Assembly (NCBI GenBank): GCA_030746535.1
Contig: JASLML010000015.1
Coordinates: 1-34,593 of the forward strand
DNA from: Fidelibacterota bacterium
Lineage (GTDB): Bacteria > Fidelibacterota > Marinisomatia > Marinisomatales > TCS55
Length of the DNA: 34,593 nt
Direction of reading: 5' to 3'
Both the position numbers and the translations under genes were made by a program. Each line of letters opens with the position of its first letter. Within the stretch, counting starts at the first letter, position 1. The notes below the pieces were generated by a model that saw nothing but the letters and a program-made list of their open reading frames with translations, was not told the origin of the DNA and did no database searches. Shown here piece by piece: positions 1 to 9,036 of this stretch.

Positions 1-654
1 ATCTGCTGTTCTTGTATCAAGCCAAGCCGAATCCAAATCTAGATAATCAGGATTATCTGCGAGATCAAACTGGAAACCGCCGACATCACCATCATTATCC
101 ATGGAAATTTGAAGCGTGACCAAATCTGTGATATCACCCGAATCAGAATTCATGCTGAAAGAAACAACATTACCAATCTCTATTTTCCCATCCTCACCAA
201 TCGATGGCAGAGCGGTGCCTGCAGAATCAGTCACTACCAAATTAGTTTGCGCAAGATCAATAACGGATGAAGCAATTGAAGACGCGTCAAACAACAGTAT
301 TAAAACTGTATCAGAATTTACGGGAAGAGGACTTGTTCCAGAACCGTTATACAGCAGAATTCTGTTTGTTCCATTAGAAAATTCAGAGTAGGATGCACTA
401 AATGCAGAAGCATTGCCGGCAGGGGAAACACTTGAAAGATCCACCGATTCATGGGAATCTGTTAGATCAAACTGAATGCCGCCAATAGATGAAGATGGAT
501 TGGAAACAATAACAGGAACCGATACAGTTGTTGGGTAACCGTCATACTCTACTTCACCGATCGATACAGTAACGGTATCGGCATTCAGCGGTACAATCAC
601 GGCCAAAGCAACAAAAAGTGCTATCTTCTGCTTAAACTGTCTTACGTCTGTCAT
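1..654 (-). CDS. Exported cohesin-like domain protein (3' end missing)
   Basis: This reading frame is open from an ATG at 654 to the left edge, giving the first 218 residues of a larger protein. It begins with a positively charged stretch and a hydrophobic core (IALFVALAVIVPLNA, residues 11-25), a likely signal peptide. Two repeats follow, starting near residues 26 and 165. Each has alternating beta strands and the SIGGIQFDL / VGGFQFDLA motif typical of cohesin-type (PF00963-like) beta-sandwich domains. Such domains occur in cell-surface and secreted proteins of many FCB bacteria, often with a C-terminal sorting domain, which would lie outside the window. The binding partner cannot be told from sequence. 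The 137 bases upstream hold no obvious promoter. The domain call is by motif only. Confidence 0.7.
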   Translation of the reverse strand, partial: MTDVRQFKQKIALFVALAVIVPLNADTVTVSIGEVEYDGYPTTVSVPVIVSNPSSSIGGIQFDLTDSHESVDLSSVSPAGNASAFSASYSEFSNGTNRILLYNGSGTSPLPVNSDTVLILLFDASSIASSVIDLAQTNLVVTDSAGTALPSIGEDGKIEIGNVVSFSMNSDSGDITDLVTLQISMDNDGDVGGFQFDLADNPDYLDLDSAWLDTRTAD

Positions 655-791
655 TCTCTATGCATTCTTGTTTCGCAGGTGCAAACACCTAGATATTTCT
701 CTCGGAAAACGACATAAGTTATTTCACACTATGGTATTTCCCAAAAACTATCATGAAGGTGTGATTTATATCAAATATGGCAATAAGTGCA

Positions 792-1973
792 CTATTGCTG
801 TAATGCCTTCTGAAGATCCTTTTTGAGGTCTTCCGTATCCTCTATTCCGATGGAGAGCCTAATCAGAGATGGAGTAATTCCCATCGCTAATTTATCTTTT
901 TCCGGCAATGCTGCGTGCGTCATACTAAATGGACTGCAAATTAAACTTTCGACTCCTCCCAAGCTTTCTGCCAGCTTGAATAATTCCAGTTTTGCAATAA
1001 ATCGGTCACGTGCAGATTCCGAACCAATATCGAATGAAATCATATTTCCAAAGATTGGAGTTCCATCGGGCGTCATCTGCTGCCTTACAGCCAAGTCATA
1101 TTGTGGATGATTTTTCAATCCGGGATAAACCACGTGTTTCAGCTTCTTTTGTTTTGCAAGCCACCATGCTAATTCATTGGCTGTGTCCGATGCTTTTTGG
1201 TATCGAAGTGCGAGCGTTTTTGTTGACCGCAGCACAATCCAGCAGTCGAATGGACTCGGAACCGCTCCTGTTGCCTTTTGCATGAAATGAAGTTTTTCAG
1301 CCAATAATTCATCGTTCGTAATCAGCACTCCGCCCAGAATATCAGAGTGGCCTGCCAGAGATTTTGTTGTACTGTGCATGACAATATCCGCACCCAACTC
1401 CAGTGGACGCTGACCGTATGAACTCATGAATGTATTGTCCACACTAAACAAAATTTTGTGCTTTTTGCAAAGTGAAGCCATTGCCTTTAAATCGCACAAT
1501 TCCAAGAGCGGATTTGTCGGTGTTTCTACATGAATGAGTTTTGTGTTTTTCTTGATAGCCGATGCAACGGAATCAATATCTCTGGTATCAACCCAATCAA
1601 ATTCAATCCCTTGGCGGCGCATCACCTCCATGCTCATTCTGTAAGTGCCGCCGTACGTATTTCGGGAAATCAGAATATGATCGCCCTGATCAAACAATTG
1701 AAATAAAGCAGTTGTAGCGGCCATTCCCGTGGCAAATGTGATGCCGAATTTCCCACCTTCAAGGGAAGATAAATTTTCTTCCAACCGCTGCCGCGTTGGA
1801 TTATCGACTCTTGAATAATCAAATCCGCGAGTCTCACCAACTGCATCCTGTTCGTAGGTGGATGTTAAATGAATTGGCGGCGATATGGATCCTGTTAATG
1901 CATCACTTTCATTCCCGACATGAACTGCCCGTGTGGAAAAGCCTAAATCCTTCTTTTTTCCTTTGGAACTCAT
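792..1973 (-). CDS. Trans-sulfuration PLP enzyme (cystathionine gamma-synthase/lyase family)
   Basis: This 393-residue cytoplasmic protein is a full-length member of the Cys/Met-metabolism PLP family. Visible motifs are YSR (53-55), the phosphate-binding ATGMAA (81-86, with Thr where Ser is usual), YGGTYR (107-112), VETPTNP (149-155), VDNTF with Asp179, and STTKSLAGH with the Schiff-base Lys204. Members make cystathionine from acyl-homoserine and cysteine or split cystathionine or methionine. The sequence alone does not separate synthase, beta-lyase and gamma-lyase, though VETPTNP fits the gamma-synthase/gamma-lyase side. Its ATG overlaps the secA stop by 4 bases (ATGA), so translation is probably coupled to secA, an unrelated function. 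No other methionine gene is adjacent. Confidence 0.9.
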   Translation of the reverse strand: MSSKGKKKDLGFSTRAVHVGNESDALTGSISPPIHLTSTYEQDAVGETRGFDYSRVDNPTRQRLEENLSSLEGGKFGITFATGMAATTALFQLFDQGDHILISRNTYGGTYRMSMEVMRRQGIEFDWVDTRDIDSVASAIKKNTKLIHVETPTNPLLELCDLKAMASLCKKHKILFSVDNTFMSSYGQRPLELGADIVMHSTTKSLAGHSDILGGVLITNDELLAEKLHFMQKATGAVPSPFDCWIVLRSTKTLALRYQKASDTANELAWWLAKQKKLKHVVYPGLKNHPQYDLAVRQQMTPDGTPIFGNMISFDIGSESARDRFIAKLELFKLAESLGGVESLICSPFSMTHAALPEKDKLAMGITPSLIRLSIGIEDTEDLKKDLQKALQQ

Positions 1974-4900
1974 GCGCCCTCCGAATATCCTTTGTTCAAA
2001 TAATGCTGCAGTTTTTTATGCTTGATCCATTCTTCTTTGCCGCTGGGACTTATCACTTTCACTTTTTCATTTCTCCCTACTTTTTTATCAGCATGCACAG
2101 GCTGTTTTGGTTGACCCTGCGGCTGCTGTGCCGTAAATCCCATCCCTGTGGATTCATCATGCTGGAGATTGACATTTCTTGGTGCTTCTCTCTGAACAGC
2201 GGGAGCGTCTTCCATTCCCCTGATCTGAGTCCGAAAAAGGCGCTGGACAGTCTCACTTGTCGTGTCATCCATCATCGCTGAAAATAATGCGAACCCTTCC
2301 GATTTATATTCTAACAGCGGATTCTTTTGCCCGTAAGCCCGCAGATTGATTCCCTCGCGAATCTGGTCCATGGCATAAAGATGGTCTTTCCATTTTTCAT
2401 CCATAGTCCTAAGGACAACGAAGCGTTCAAATCCTCGCATCACATCTTCAGGTATTAGAGATTCCCTTGTTGCATACACTTCATTTGCATGGTCCAGTAC
2501 AAATGCATGCACCTCTGCTGCAGTCATGGAAGTGCCGGCATTCGCTTCAACTTTTTGAAGATCGGCATCCACAAGCAAATGAGAAGCCAAATTATGTTTC
2601 AGTCCATCCCAGTCCCAACTGTAAGGATCATCAGATTCATGCCTTGCAATTTCGTTGTCGATATAATCCTGAATTAACTCCTGAATCGTTTCCCTTATCT
2701 GTTCGCCCGTGAGCGCCTGATTCCGGATATCATATACGATCTGCCTTTGCTGATTCATAACATCATCATATTCCAATAAGTGTTTCCGAATTCCGAAATT
2801 GCGTTCCTCCACTTTCTTCTGCGCATTTTCAATCGCCCGCGTTACCATACCGTGTGTTATAACTTCCCCTTCTTCCACGCCCATTCTGTCCATGATATTG
2901 GCTATCCGCTCACTGTTGAACAAGCGCATGAGGTCATCTTCCAGACTGAGATAAAATCGTGATGAACCTGGATCGCCCTGCCTTCCGGCGCGTCCTTTCA
3001 GCTGAAGATCTATCCTGCGGGACTCGTGCCGTTCTGTACCAATGATATGAAGTCCGCCAAGATCAACAACGCCATCACCGAGTTTAATATCTGTGCCTCT
3101 TCCTGCCATATTTGTGGCAATCGTAACAGCACTTTTCTGCCCGGCTAATGACACAATTTCCGCCTCGCTCTTATGCTGCTTTGCATTCAACACATTGTGC
3201 GTTACACCGTTTCGTTTCAGCATCCGTGACAGGAGTTCAGACACTTCAACCGAAATTGTACCAACGAGGACTGGCTGCCCTTTCTTATAGCACTCCTCAA
3301 TTTCATCAATGACTGCATTGAATTTTTCGCGTTTTGTTTTGTAAACGAGGTCGTTTCGGTCATTCCGAATCACATCTTGATGGGTTGGGATTTCCATAAC
3401 CTCGAGCTTGTAAATACTCCCGAATTCTTCAGCTTCGGTAACGGCGGTTCCCGTCATGCCGGACAGTTTCCCGTATTGCCGGAAATAATTCTGAATCGTA
3501 ATGGTCGCCAACGTTTGGGTTTCGCGCTCCACTGTTACATTTTCCTTGGCTTCAAGCGCTTGGTGGAGTCCGTCGCTGTAGCGCCTTCCGGGTAGAACCC
3601 TTCCGGTAAATTCATCTACGATAAGCACTTTTCCGCCGTCCACAACATATTCTACGTCCTTTTCGTATAAGGTATGAGCCCGAAGCAACTGGGTAATGTT
3701 ATGTATCTTTCCGCTGCGTTCCGCATGCACCTGATGCACCTTTTCCTTTTCCTGTTCTTTTTCAAGTCCGGATAATCCTTCCCGCTCATCGATCTCATGC
3801 AGCAGTTCGCCCAAATCCGGAATGATAAATGCATCGGGGTTATCCGGCGCAATCGCTTCCCTGCCTTTATCGGTGATATCTATAACATGTGTTTTTTCAT
3901 CAATACTGAAATAAAGGTCATCATCTGCTTCGTGGAGTTTTTTATCCCGAAGGAGCTCGGATTCGGCATTGTGTGCCAGCTTTTTCATGCCCTGTTCCTG
4001 ATATATCTTTAATAGCTGACGGTGCTTCGGCATACCGCGAGTTGCCTGAAGAAGCTTATAGCCGGCTTCGTCATCCCGTTCTTCTTTCAGCAGCGTTTCG
4101 GTTTCGGATAAAATGGATGATACAAGCGACTGCTGTTTTTTGACGAGATTTTGGACAAGCGGACGCAATTCCGTAAATGTCTTATCAACAGGCGCGTCAA
4201 CGGCACCAGAGATAATTAAGGGAGTCCGCGCCTCGTCGATCAGGACACTGTCCACTTCATCCACAACAGCATAATTATGCCCGCGCTGCACCTGATCTTC
4301 CGGGCGGAGGGACATATTATCCCTTAAATAATCGAATCCGAATTCGTTATTCGTGCCGTACGTAATGTCGCGCGCATACATGTCGCGGCGTTGAGAATTG
4401 TCCATTGAATTCAGGATGAACCCTACGCTGAGTCCAAGCTTTTTATAAATTTCTCCCATCCACTCGGCGTCGCGCTGCGCAAGATAATCGTTCACCGTAA
4501 TAACATGGACACCGTTTCCGGTGAGTGCATTCAAATAGATCGGCATGGTTGCCACAAGCGTTTTCCCTTCGCCTGTTTTCATTTCAGCAACAGTCCCGCG
4601 ATGAAGAATAACGGATCCCACAAGCTGGACATTGTAGGGAATCATCTGCCAATCGGTGTCGTGGCCGACCACTTTCCATGATTGTCCGCAGAGCCTCCGG
4701 CAGGTTTCCTTTACCATTGCAAAAGCTTCGGGTAAAATCTCTTCCAGTTTACCTTCCAGCGCATCCTGTACTTCTTTGTCGATATCTTCAGCTGGCTTGC
4801 CTTCTAAAGACGAACGCAGAGATGATTCGATGTCAGACAATTCAGACTGAAATTCCCGTGTTCGCGAAACGAGTTCTTCGTCAGTTTTGGACTGAATGGA

Positions 4901-4999
4901 ATCGTAGAACCGGTTAATATCGGCGACAACCGGATCAAGCTTTTTAATCGCTCGGCCGGAATGTGTCCCGAAGAGTTTCTTTAGTGTATTCTGAAGCAT
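1970..4999 (-). CDS. secA: Preprotein translocase ATPase SecA
   Basis: SecA drives protein export through SecYEG by ATP hydrolysis at the inner face of the membrane. The 1009-residue protein shows the DEAD-type motor motifs in order: GTVAEMKTGEGKTL (Walker A, 135-148), VVDEVDSVLIDEART (Walker B region, 245-259), SGMTGTA, TNMAGRGTDIKLGDGV and LKGRAGRQGDPGSSRF. An extra charged, helix-rich stretch (roughly residues 265-425) lies within the first nucleotide-binding/preprotein-crosslinking region, as in other FCB-group SecA proteins and unlike the shorter Gram-positive form. The C-terminus has no CxCxnCH zinc motif; it ends in a basic tail (KHKKLQHYLNKGYSEGA). The ATG at 4999 is preceded only by a weak AGG. 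It overlaps the downstream PLP-enzyme gene by 4 bases. Confidence 0.97.
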   Translation of the reverse strand: MLQNTLKKLFGTHSGRAIKKLDPVVADINRFYDSIQSKTDEELVSRTREFQSELSDIESSLRSSLEGKPAEDIDKEVQDALEGKLEEILPEAFAMVKETCRRLCGQSWKVVGHDTDWQMIPYNVQLVGSVILHRGTVAEMKTGEGKTLVATMPIYLNALTGNGVHVITVNDYLAQRDAEWMGEIYKKLGLSVGFILNSMDNSQRRDMYARDITYGTNNEFGFDYLRDNMSLRPEDQVQRGHNYAVVDEVDSVLIDEARTPLIISGAVDAPVDKTFTELRPLVQNLVKKQQSLVSSILSETETLLKEERDDEAGYKLLQATRGMPKHRQLLKIYQEQGMKKLAHNAESELLRDKKLHEADDDLYFSIDEKTHVIDITDKGREAIAPDNPDAFIIPDLGELLHEIDEREGLSGLEKEQEKEKVHQVHAERSGKIHNITQLLRAHTLYEKDVEYVVDGGKVLIVDEFTGRVLPGRRYSDGLHQALEAKENVTVERETQTLATITIQNYFRQYGKLSGMTGTAVTEAEEFGSIYKLEVMEIPTHQDVIRNDRNDLVYKTKREKFNAVIDEIEECYKKGQPVLVGTISVEVSELLSRMLKRNGVTHNVLNAKQHKSEAEIVSLAGQKSAVTIATNMAGRGTDIKLGDGVVDLGGLHIIGTERHESRRIDLQLKGRAGRQGDPGSSRFYLSLEDDLMRLFNSERIANIMDRMGVEEGEVITHGMVTRAIENAQKKVEERNFGIRKHLLEYDDVMNQQRQIVYDIRNQALTGEQIRETIQELIQDYIDNEIARHESDDPYSWDWDGLKHNLASHLLVDADLQKVEANAGTSMTAAEVHAFVLDHANEVYATRESLIPEDVMRGFERFVVLRTMDEKWKDHLYAMDQIREGINLRAYGQKNPLLEYKSEGFALFSAMMDDTTSETVQRLFRTQIRGMEDAPAVQREAPRNVNLQHDESTGMGFTAQQPQGQPKQPVHADKKVGRNEKVKVISPSGKEEWIKHKKLQHYLNKGYSEGA

Positions 5000-5042
5000 C
5001 CTGTAAAATTAATGAATTTTGAATATAAAGCAGATTGAAATA

Positions 5043-5471
5043 CTAATCCGCGTTTGCTGTTTTTTTCACCTCGGCATCCTTATAAACTGCATCAAGAATT
5101 CCATTCACAAAGGATGAACTTTCTTCTGTACTGAATTCCTTGGCTATTTCAATGGATTCCGATATAGTTACTTTAGGCGGTATGTCATCCAAAAAATGAA
5201 TTTCAGAAATCCCCATTACCAGCACAAGTTTGTCCACTAGCGCTACTCTTTCCATATCCCAGTTCTGTAGATAGGATTTTATCTTTTCCTCGCACCACAA
5301 ACGTTTGTCGACACAAATCGAAAATAAATCCTTTACAAAGGGCTGATTTTTTTCCGGCAGTTGATGCCGCTCAAGCATATCTGAAAGCACTTTTTCCTTA
5401 TCTTCTCTGGATATCTCCATGGAATACAATGCCTGCAGCACACACTGCCGTGCTTTCCGTCGAGGGTGCAT
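5043..5471 (-). CDS. nusB: Transcription antitermination factor NusB
   Basis: NusB pairs with NusE (S10) on boxA RNA in rRNA antitermination. The 142-residue protein has the typical all-helical pattern: RRKARQCVLQALYSMEI at the N-terminus, then DIPPKVTISESIEIAKEFSTEESSSFVNGILD near the C-terminus, the family's most conserved part. I chose the ATG at 5471 because AAGGTG lies 7 bases upstream and the family normally begins a few residues before RRKAR. A longer TTG start at 5504 is possible but has less support. The stop precedes secA by 43 bases, so the two may be cotranscribed. Confidence 0.92.
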   Translation of the reverse strand: MHPRRKARQCVLQALYSMEISREDKEKVLSDMLERHQLPEKNQPFVKDLFSICVDKRLWCEEKIKSYLQNWDMERVALVDKLVLVMGISEIHFLDDIPPKVTISESIEIAKEFSTEESSSFVNGILDAVYKDAEVKKTANAD

Positions 5472-5551
5472 TAGGCGGCACCTTGCAGCATCCGATCTGT
5501 ACAAGCAGCATTCATTTGTTGGAAATCACGTTCAATCAATATTTCAGTCAT
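5471..5551 (-). CDS. Possible 26-residue small ORF coupled to nusB
   Basis: An ATG at 5551 opens a 26-codon frame (MTEILIERDFQQMNAACTDR... ending LQGAA). Its stop overlaps the nusB start as TAATG. It begins 16 bases after the ilvE stop, with GGTG about 8 bases upstream of the ATG. The tight packing on both sides is what one sees for real operon genes or for a coupled leader ORF that sets nusB translation. I recognise no family, it is too short to judge codon bias, and it may be chance. Confidence 0.25.
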   Translation of the reverse strand: MTEILIERDFQQMNAACTDRMLQGAA

Positions 5552-5567
5552 TCTTTATACACCGGTA

Positions 5568-6593
5568 TTAATCCAAGGCTGTAATCCAGCCAAAGGAATC
5601 GTCCCGTTCTTCCTTCTGTATAGCTGTTAAGAGTCCTCTTAATTTTCCTGTAACCTCTCCTTCGCCTTGTCCGGCAATGCTGTAGGCATCATCTTCTACC
5701 GTTACTTCTCCGATTGGTGTAACAACAACCGCAGTTCCGGTACAGAATGCCTCATCCGCAGTAATCAAATCATCAATGCTCACATCTGTTTCCCGAACAT
5801 CAAGATGCAATATTTCTCTGGCAATATGGATGACCGAATCCCGCGTTACTCCGGGAAGTATCGAACCGCCAAGTTTGGGTGTTTTCAGAATTCCGCCCTT
5901 TAATACAAACACATTTGCTGATCCAACTTCTTCCAAGAGGTCATCTTGTGCGGCATGCAGATACAGCACCTCGTCAAATCCGGTTTCCTTGGCCAGCTTC
6001 AGCGGATATAATGATGCAGCATAATTACCAATTGCCTTGGCATTTCCGGTACCGTGAGGCGCGGCACGATGAAAATTCCGTGTCATCTTTAGTTTAAGCG
6101 GTTTAACTCCGCCTTTAAAATATGGGCCTACAGGAGTGACAAAAACAGCAAATGTATACGATGGCGCAGGGCGTACACCGAGAACAGGGCCTGTGCCCCA
6201 CAACAGCGGCCGTATATATAGCGATCCTTTTCCATATGGCGGTACAAAGTCGGCATTATCCTTAACTGTCATTGTAACTGCTTCAATAAATTTTGATGTC
6301 GGAACTTTCGGCATTACCAACCTTTTTGCGGATTGCAGCATTCTGTTGGCATTCATATCCGGCCGAAACAGCGTAATCCGGTCCTTAGCCGAACGAAATG
6401 CTTTCATACCCTCAAAAGCACCTTGCCCATAATTCAGAACTCCGGCAGCCGGAGAAATAGAAATATCGCCGAATGGAACAAGACCACCATCCTGCCATTC
6501 TCCGGATGTGTTCGTATCCATCCGGTATAAGCTTCTGGTCGGATAATAATCAAATCCGAGACTGTCCCAATCGATGTTTGAAGATGGATCCAT
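5568..6593 (-). CDS. ilvE: Branched-chain amino acid aminotransferase
   Basis: This class IV (fold type IV) PLP transaminase interconverts Leu, Ile or Val with their 2-oxo acids using glutamate/2-oxoglutarate. The 341 residues match the longer BCAT form seen in Bacillus and eukaryotes. Motifs are LNYGQGAFEGMKAFR (53-67), the PLP lysine Lys186 in HGTGNAKAIGNYAAS (usually GGVKAGGNYAAS) and EEVGSANVF with the conserved Glu222. The start lies one base after the acyl-CoA dehydrogenase stop, has no clear SD and is probably translated by coupling. Being third in a thiolase / acyl-CoA dehydrogenase / transaminase unit, it may serve branched-chain amino acid breakdown as well as synthesis. Confidence 0.94.
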   Translation of the reverse strand: MDPSSNIDWDSLGFDYYPTRSLYRMDTNTSGEWQDGGLVPFGDISISPAAGVLNYGQGAFEGMKAFRSAKDRITLFRPDMNANRMLQSAKRLVMPKVPTSKFIEAVTMTVKDNADFVPPYGKGSLYIRPLLWGTGPVLGVRPAPSYTFAVFVTPVGPYFKGGVKPLKLKMTRNFHRAAPHGTGNAKAIGNYAASLYPLKLAKETGFDEVLYLHAAQDDLLEEVGSANVFVLKGGILKTPKLGGSILPGVTRDSVIHIAREILHLDVRETDVSIDDLITADEAFCTGTAVVVTPIGEVTVEDDAYSIAGQGEGEVTGKLRGLLTAIQKEERDDSFGWITALD

Positions 6594-6594
6594 G

Positions 6595-7737
6595 TTATTG
6601 TTTCAGAAGGGAACGGGCCACCACCAGTTCCTGAATTTCTGATGTACCTTCATAAATCTGTGTTATTTTTGCATCACGCATAAGCCGCTCGACGCCATAT
6701 TCTCGCATATATCCGTACCCGCCAAAAATCTGGACGCAATCGGTTGTTGCTTCCATTGCAATTCTGGAAGCAAACAATTTAGCCATCGCAGCTTCCTTGG
6801 AATAAGGTTTATGTTCATCCTTCAGGTGCGCTGCCTTCAAGATCAAAAGACGGGCAGCATCAACATTGGTTGCCATCGTTGCGAGTTTGCATTGAATGGC
6901 GCCAAACTCACCGATCGGTTTTTGGAACTGTTTCCGGTCTTTTGCATACGTTACAGATTTTTCCAAAGCAGATCTTGCAATGCCAAGCGCCTGGGCGGCG
7001 ATGCCTATTCTTCCTCCATCAAGTGTTCCAAGCGCAATATTAAATCCGTCGCCTTCATTCCCTATGAGGCAATCCGCAGGGACTTTGCAGTCTTCGAAAT
7101 ATATTTCGCATGTATCAGAACCGCGAATGCCGAGTTTGTCTTCTTTTTTTCCTGTCGAAAATCCGTTCAACCCTTTTTCAACTATGAATGCTGAAATACC
7201 TTTGTTTCCTTTATTTTTTTCGGTTACAGCCATTAGGATGACAAGGCCTGAACTTATGCCGTTGGTAACCCAGTTCTTTGTCCCGTTTACAATATAATGT
7301 CCGTTTATTCTCTGGGCGAAGGTACGCATATTGCCTGCATCAGAACCTGACTGCGGTTCGCTTAAGCTGAATGCTCCAAGTTTCTTTGCGCTTGCGATAT
7401 CCGGAAGGAACTGTGTCTTTTGTTCTTCGGATCCAAATTTTTGTATAAGCTGAGATACCAGAGAATTGTTTACAGACATGATGACTGCGGCCGAAGCATC
7501 CACTGCTGCGATCTCTTCCAAAGCAGTGACATAACTGACGGCATCCATCCCCGCGCCGCCGTATTCCTGCGGTACCATCATTCCCATGAATCCGAGCTCA
7601 GCCATCAGTGATATTTCTAGCTTAGGAAAACTGCTGGTTTCATCCCGCTCAATCACTCCCGGTTCCAGATGGTCCTTAGCAAATTCGCGGGCCGTTTTCT
7701 GAATTAAAAGCTGTTCTTCTGTATAATTGAAATTCAT
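6595..7737 (-). CDS. Acyl-CoA dehydrogenase (short/branched-chain type)
   Basis: This FAD flavoenzyme catalyses alpha,beta-dehydrogenation of acyl-CoA and passes electrons to ETF. The 380-residue protein has the standard three-domain pattern: an N-terminal helical domain, a beta domain with [15 protein letters not shown] and [10 protein letters not shown], and a C-terminal helical bundle with [32 protein letters not shown] and IYEGTSEIQ. Glu363 in YEGTSEIQ is the expected catalytic base, as in butyryl-/isobutyryl-CoA dehydrogenases. It overlaps the upstream thiolase by 4 bases and abuts ilvE. The exact chain specificity (butyryl, isobutyryl, 2-methylbutyryl) cannot be set from sequence. No ETF genes are in the window. 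Confidence 0.93.
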   Translation of the reverse strand: MNFNYTEEQLLIQKTAREFAKDHLEPGVIERDETSSFPKLEISLMAELGFMGMMVPQEYGGAGMDAVSYVTALEEIAAVDASAAVIMSVNNSLVSQLIQKFGSEEQKTQFLPDIASAKKLGAFSLSEPQSGSDAGNMRTFAQRINGHYIVNGTKNWVTNGISSGLVILMAVTEKNKGNKGISAFIVEKGLNGFSTGKKEDKLGIRGSDTCEIYFEDCKVPADCLIGNEGDGFNIALGTLDGGRIGIAAQALGIARSALEKSVTYAKDRKQFQKPIGEFGAIQCKLATMATNVDAARLLILKAAHLKDEHKPYSKEAAMAKLFASRIAMEATTDCVQIFGGYGYMREYGVERLMRDAKITQIYEGTSEIQELVVARSLLKQ

Positions 7738-8939
7738 TTGACGTTTTTCACTATCAGTGCGGAAGACTCACCGCCGCCGATGCACAACGTAGCAAGTCCG
7801 GTTTGCTTATCTTCCTGTTTCATCACATTCAGCAACGTAGTCAGTATCCGGGCCCCGCTGGCGCCGATGGGATGGCCAAGCGCAATTGCACCTCCGTACA
7901 TATTTACCTTTTCATGATCAATGGAATGATCTTCCATTGCAGCCATGGTTACCGGCGCAAATGCTTCGTTGATTTCCCATGCTTCAATGTCGTCGACTTG
8001 CATCCCCGCCTTTTCCAGACATTTTGAAATGGCAATGGATGGTGCAGTAGTGAACCATTTGGGTTCCTGCGCAGCTGAAGCCTGCGCAACAGTTTGAGCC
8101 ATAGGCTTCAGCCCCAGCGATTCACATTTTTCAGCAGATACCAAAAGAACCGCTGCTGCTCCGTCATTGATTTTGGAAGCATTAGCAGCTGTAATGGAAC
8201 CGTCTTTTATAAATGCACTAGGCAATGTTTTCATTTTTTCAAAATTGGCTTTCCCGGGTTCATCATCAGTATCCACTACAAGTGGATCACCTTTTCTTTG
8301 AGGTACTTGAACGGCACAGATTTCAGCATCAAATTTTCCGCCTGCCTGCGCCTTTTGCGCTCTCTCGTATGATTCCTGTGCAAATGCATCCTGATCTTCC
8401 CGGGAATGGTTTTTTTCTTCGGCGCAAAGCTCGGCACAATTCCCCATGTGAACATCATTATACGGATCCCACAGCCCATCCTTGATCATACTGTCGGTCA
8501 ATTGTCCGTGCCCCAGCCGATATCCGTCCCGGCCTTTTTCCAGCAGGTACGGAGCAGCGGACATATTTTCCATTCCTCCTGCAACGATAACATCCGCATC
8601 GCCGGTTTGAATTGCCTGAATCGCAAGCATCACTGCTTTCAATCCGGAACCGCAGACTTTATTGATCGTCATACATTCAACAGAGTCCGGAAGTCCTGCG
8701 CCAAGCGCTGCCTGCCTTGCCGGTGCCTGCCCCAAGCCTGCAGGTAGCACACAGCCCATAATGACTTCATCAATTTCCTTTGGGTCAATTTTTGAATCAT
8801 CCAAAACCGCTTTAATTGCGGCTGAACCTAAGTCGGTTGCAGATACGCTAGCCAAACTTCCTTGAAATGCGCCAATCGGTGTACGTTTGGCGGTTACAAT
8901 GAATCCGTTATTATTATTTCTCATTGAAATTGCTGTCAT
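7734..8939 (-). CDS. Acetyl-CoA C-acyltransferase (thiolase)
   Basis: This thiolase condenses two acetyl-CoA units or cleaves 3-oxoacyl-CoA. All catalytic elements are present in 401 residues: Cys96 in [11 protein letters not shown], the NEAFAP block, His356 in [16 protein letters not shown] and Cys386 in [10 protein letters not shown]. Length and motifs fit the biosynthetic/degradative acetyl-CoA acetyltransferase group. The start may be ATG 8939 or the ATG five codons later; neither has an SD. It leads a three-gene unit with the acyl-CoA dehydrogenase and ilvE. A gap of 97 bases separates it from the Rieske gene upstream, so it may have its own promoter, though I could not identify a convincing one. 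Confidence 0.93.
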   Translation of the reverse strand: MTAISMRNNNNGFIVTAKRTPIGAFQGSLASVSATDLGSAAIKAVLDDSKIDPKEIDEVIMGCVLPAGLGQAPARQAALGAGLPDSVECMTINKVCGSGLKAVMLAIQAIQTGDADVIVAGGMENMSAAPYLLEKGRDGYRLGHGQLTDSMIKDGLWDPYNDVHMGNCAELCAEEKNHSREDQDAFAQESYERAQKAQAGGKFDAEICAVQVPQRKGDPLVVDTDDEPGKANFEKMKTLPSAFIKDGSITAANASKINDGAAAVLLVSAEKCESLGLKPMAQTVAQASAAQEPKWFTTAPSIAISKCLEKAGMQVDDIEAWEINEAFAPVTMAAMEDHSIDHEKVNMYGGAIALGHPIGASGARILTTLLNVMKQEDKQTGLATLCIGGGESSALIVKNVK

Positions 8940-9036
8940 ATTGTGAAAAATCGCAGGTATGTAATTTAGGAATTATTGCCACAATTTTCCGCTGCTGGTT
9001 CAATTTCATCGCTGTTTCAGGTAATGCTTATCCAGA

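Noticed and set aside
780-798. Hairpin GCAATA...TATTGC over the PLP-enzyme stop codon as a terminator
   Set aside because: The stem is short and AT-rich, and no T-run follows on the minus strand.
8946-9015. Short open frame (about 31 codons) between the Rieske and thiolase genes
   Set aside because: No SD, runs into the thiolase gene out of frame, and shows no conserved feature; likely chance.
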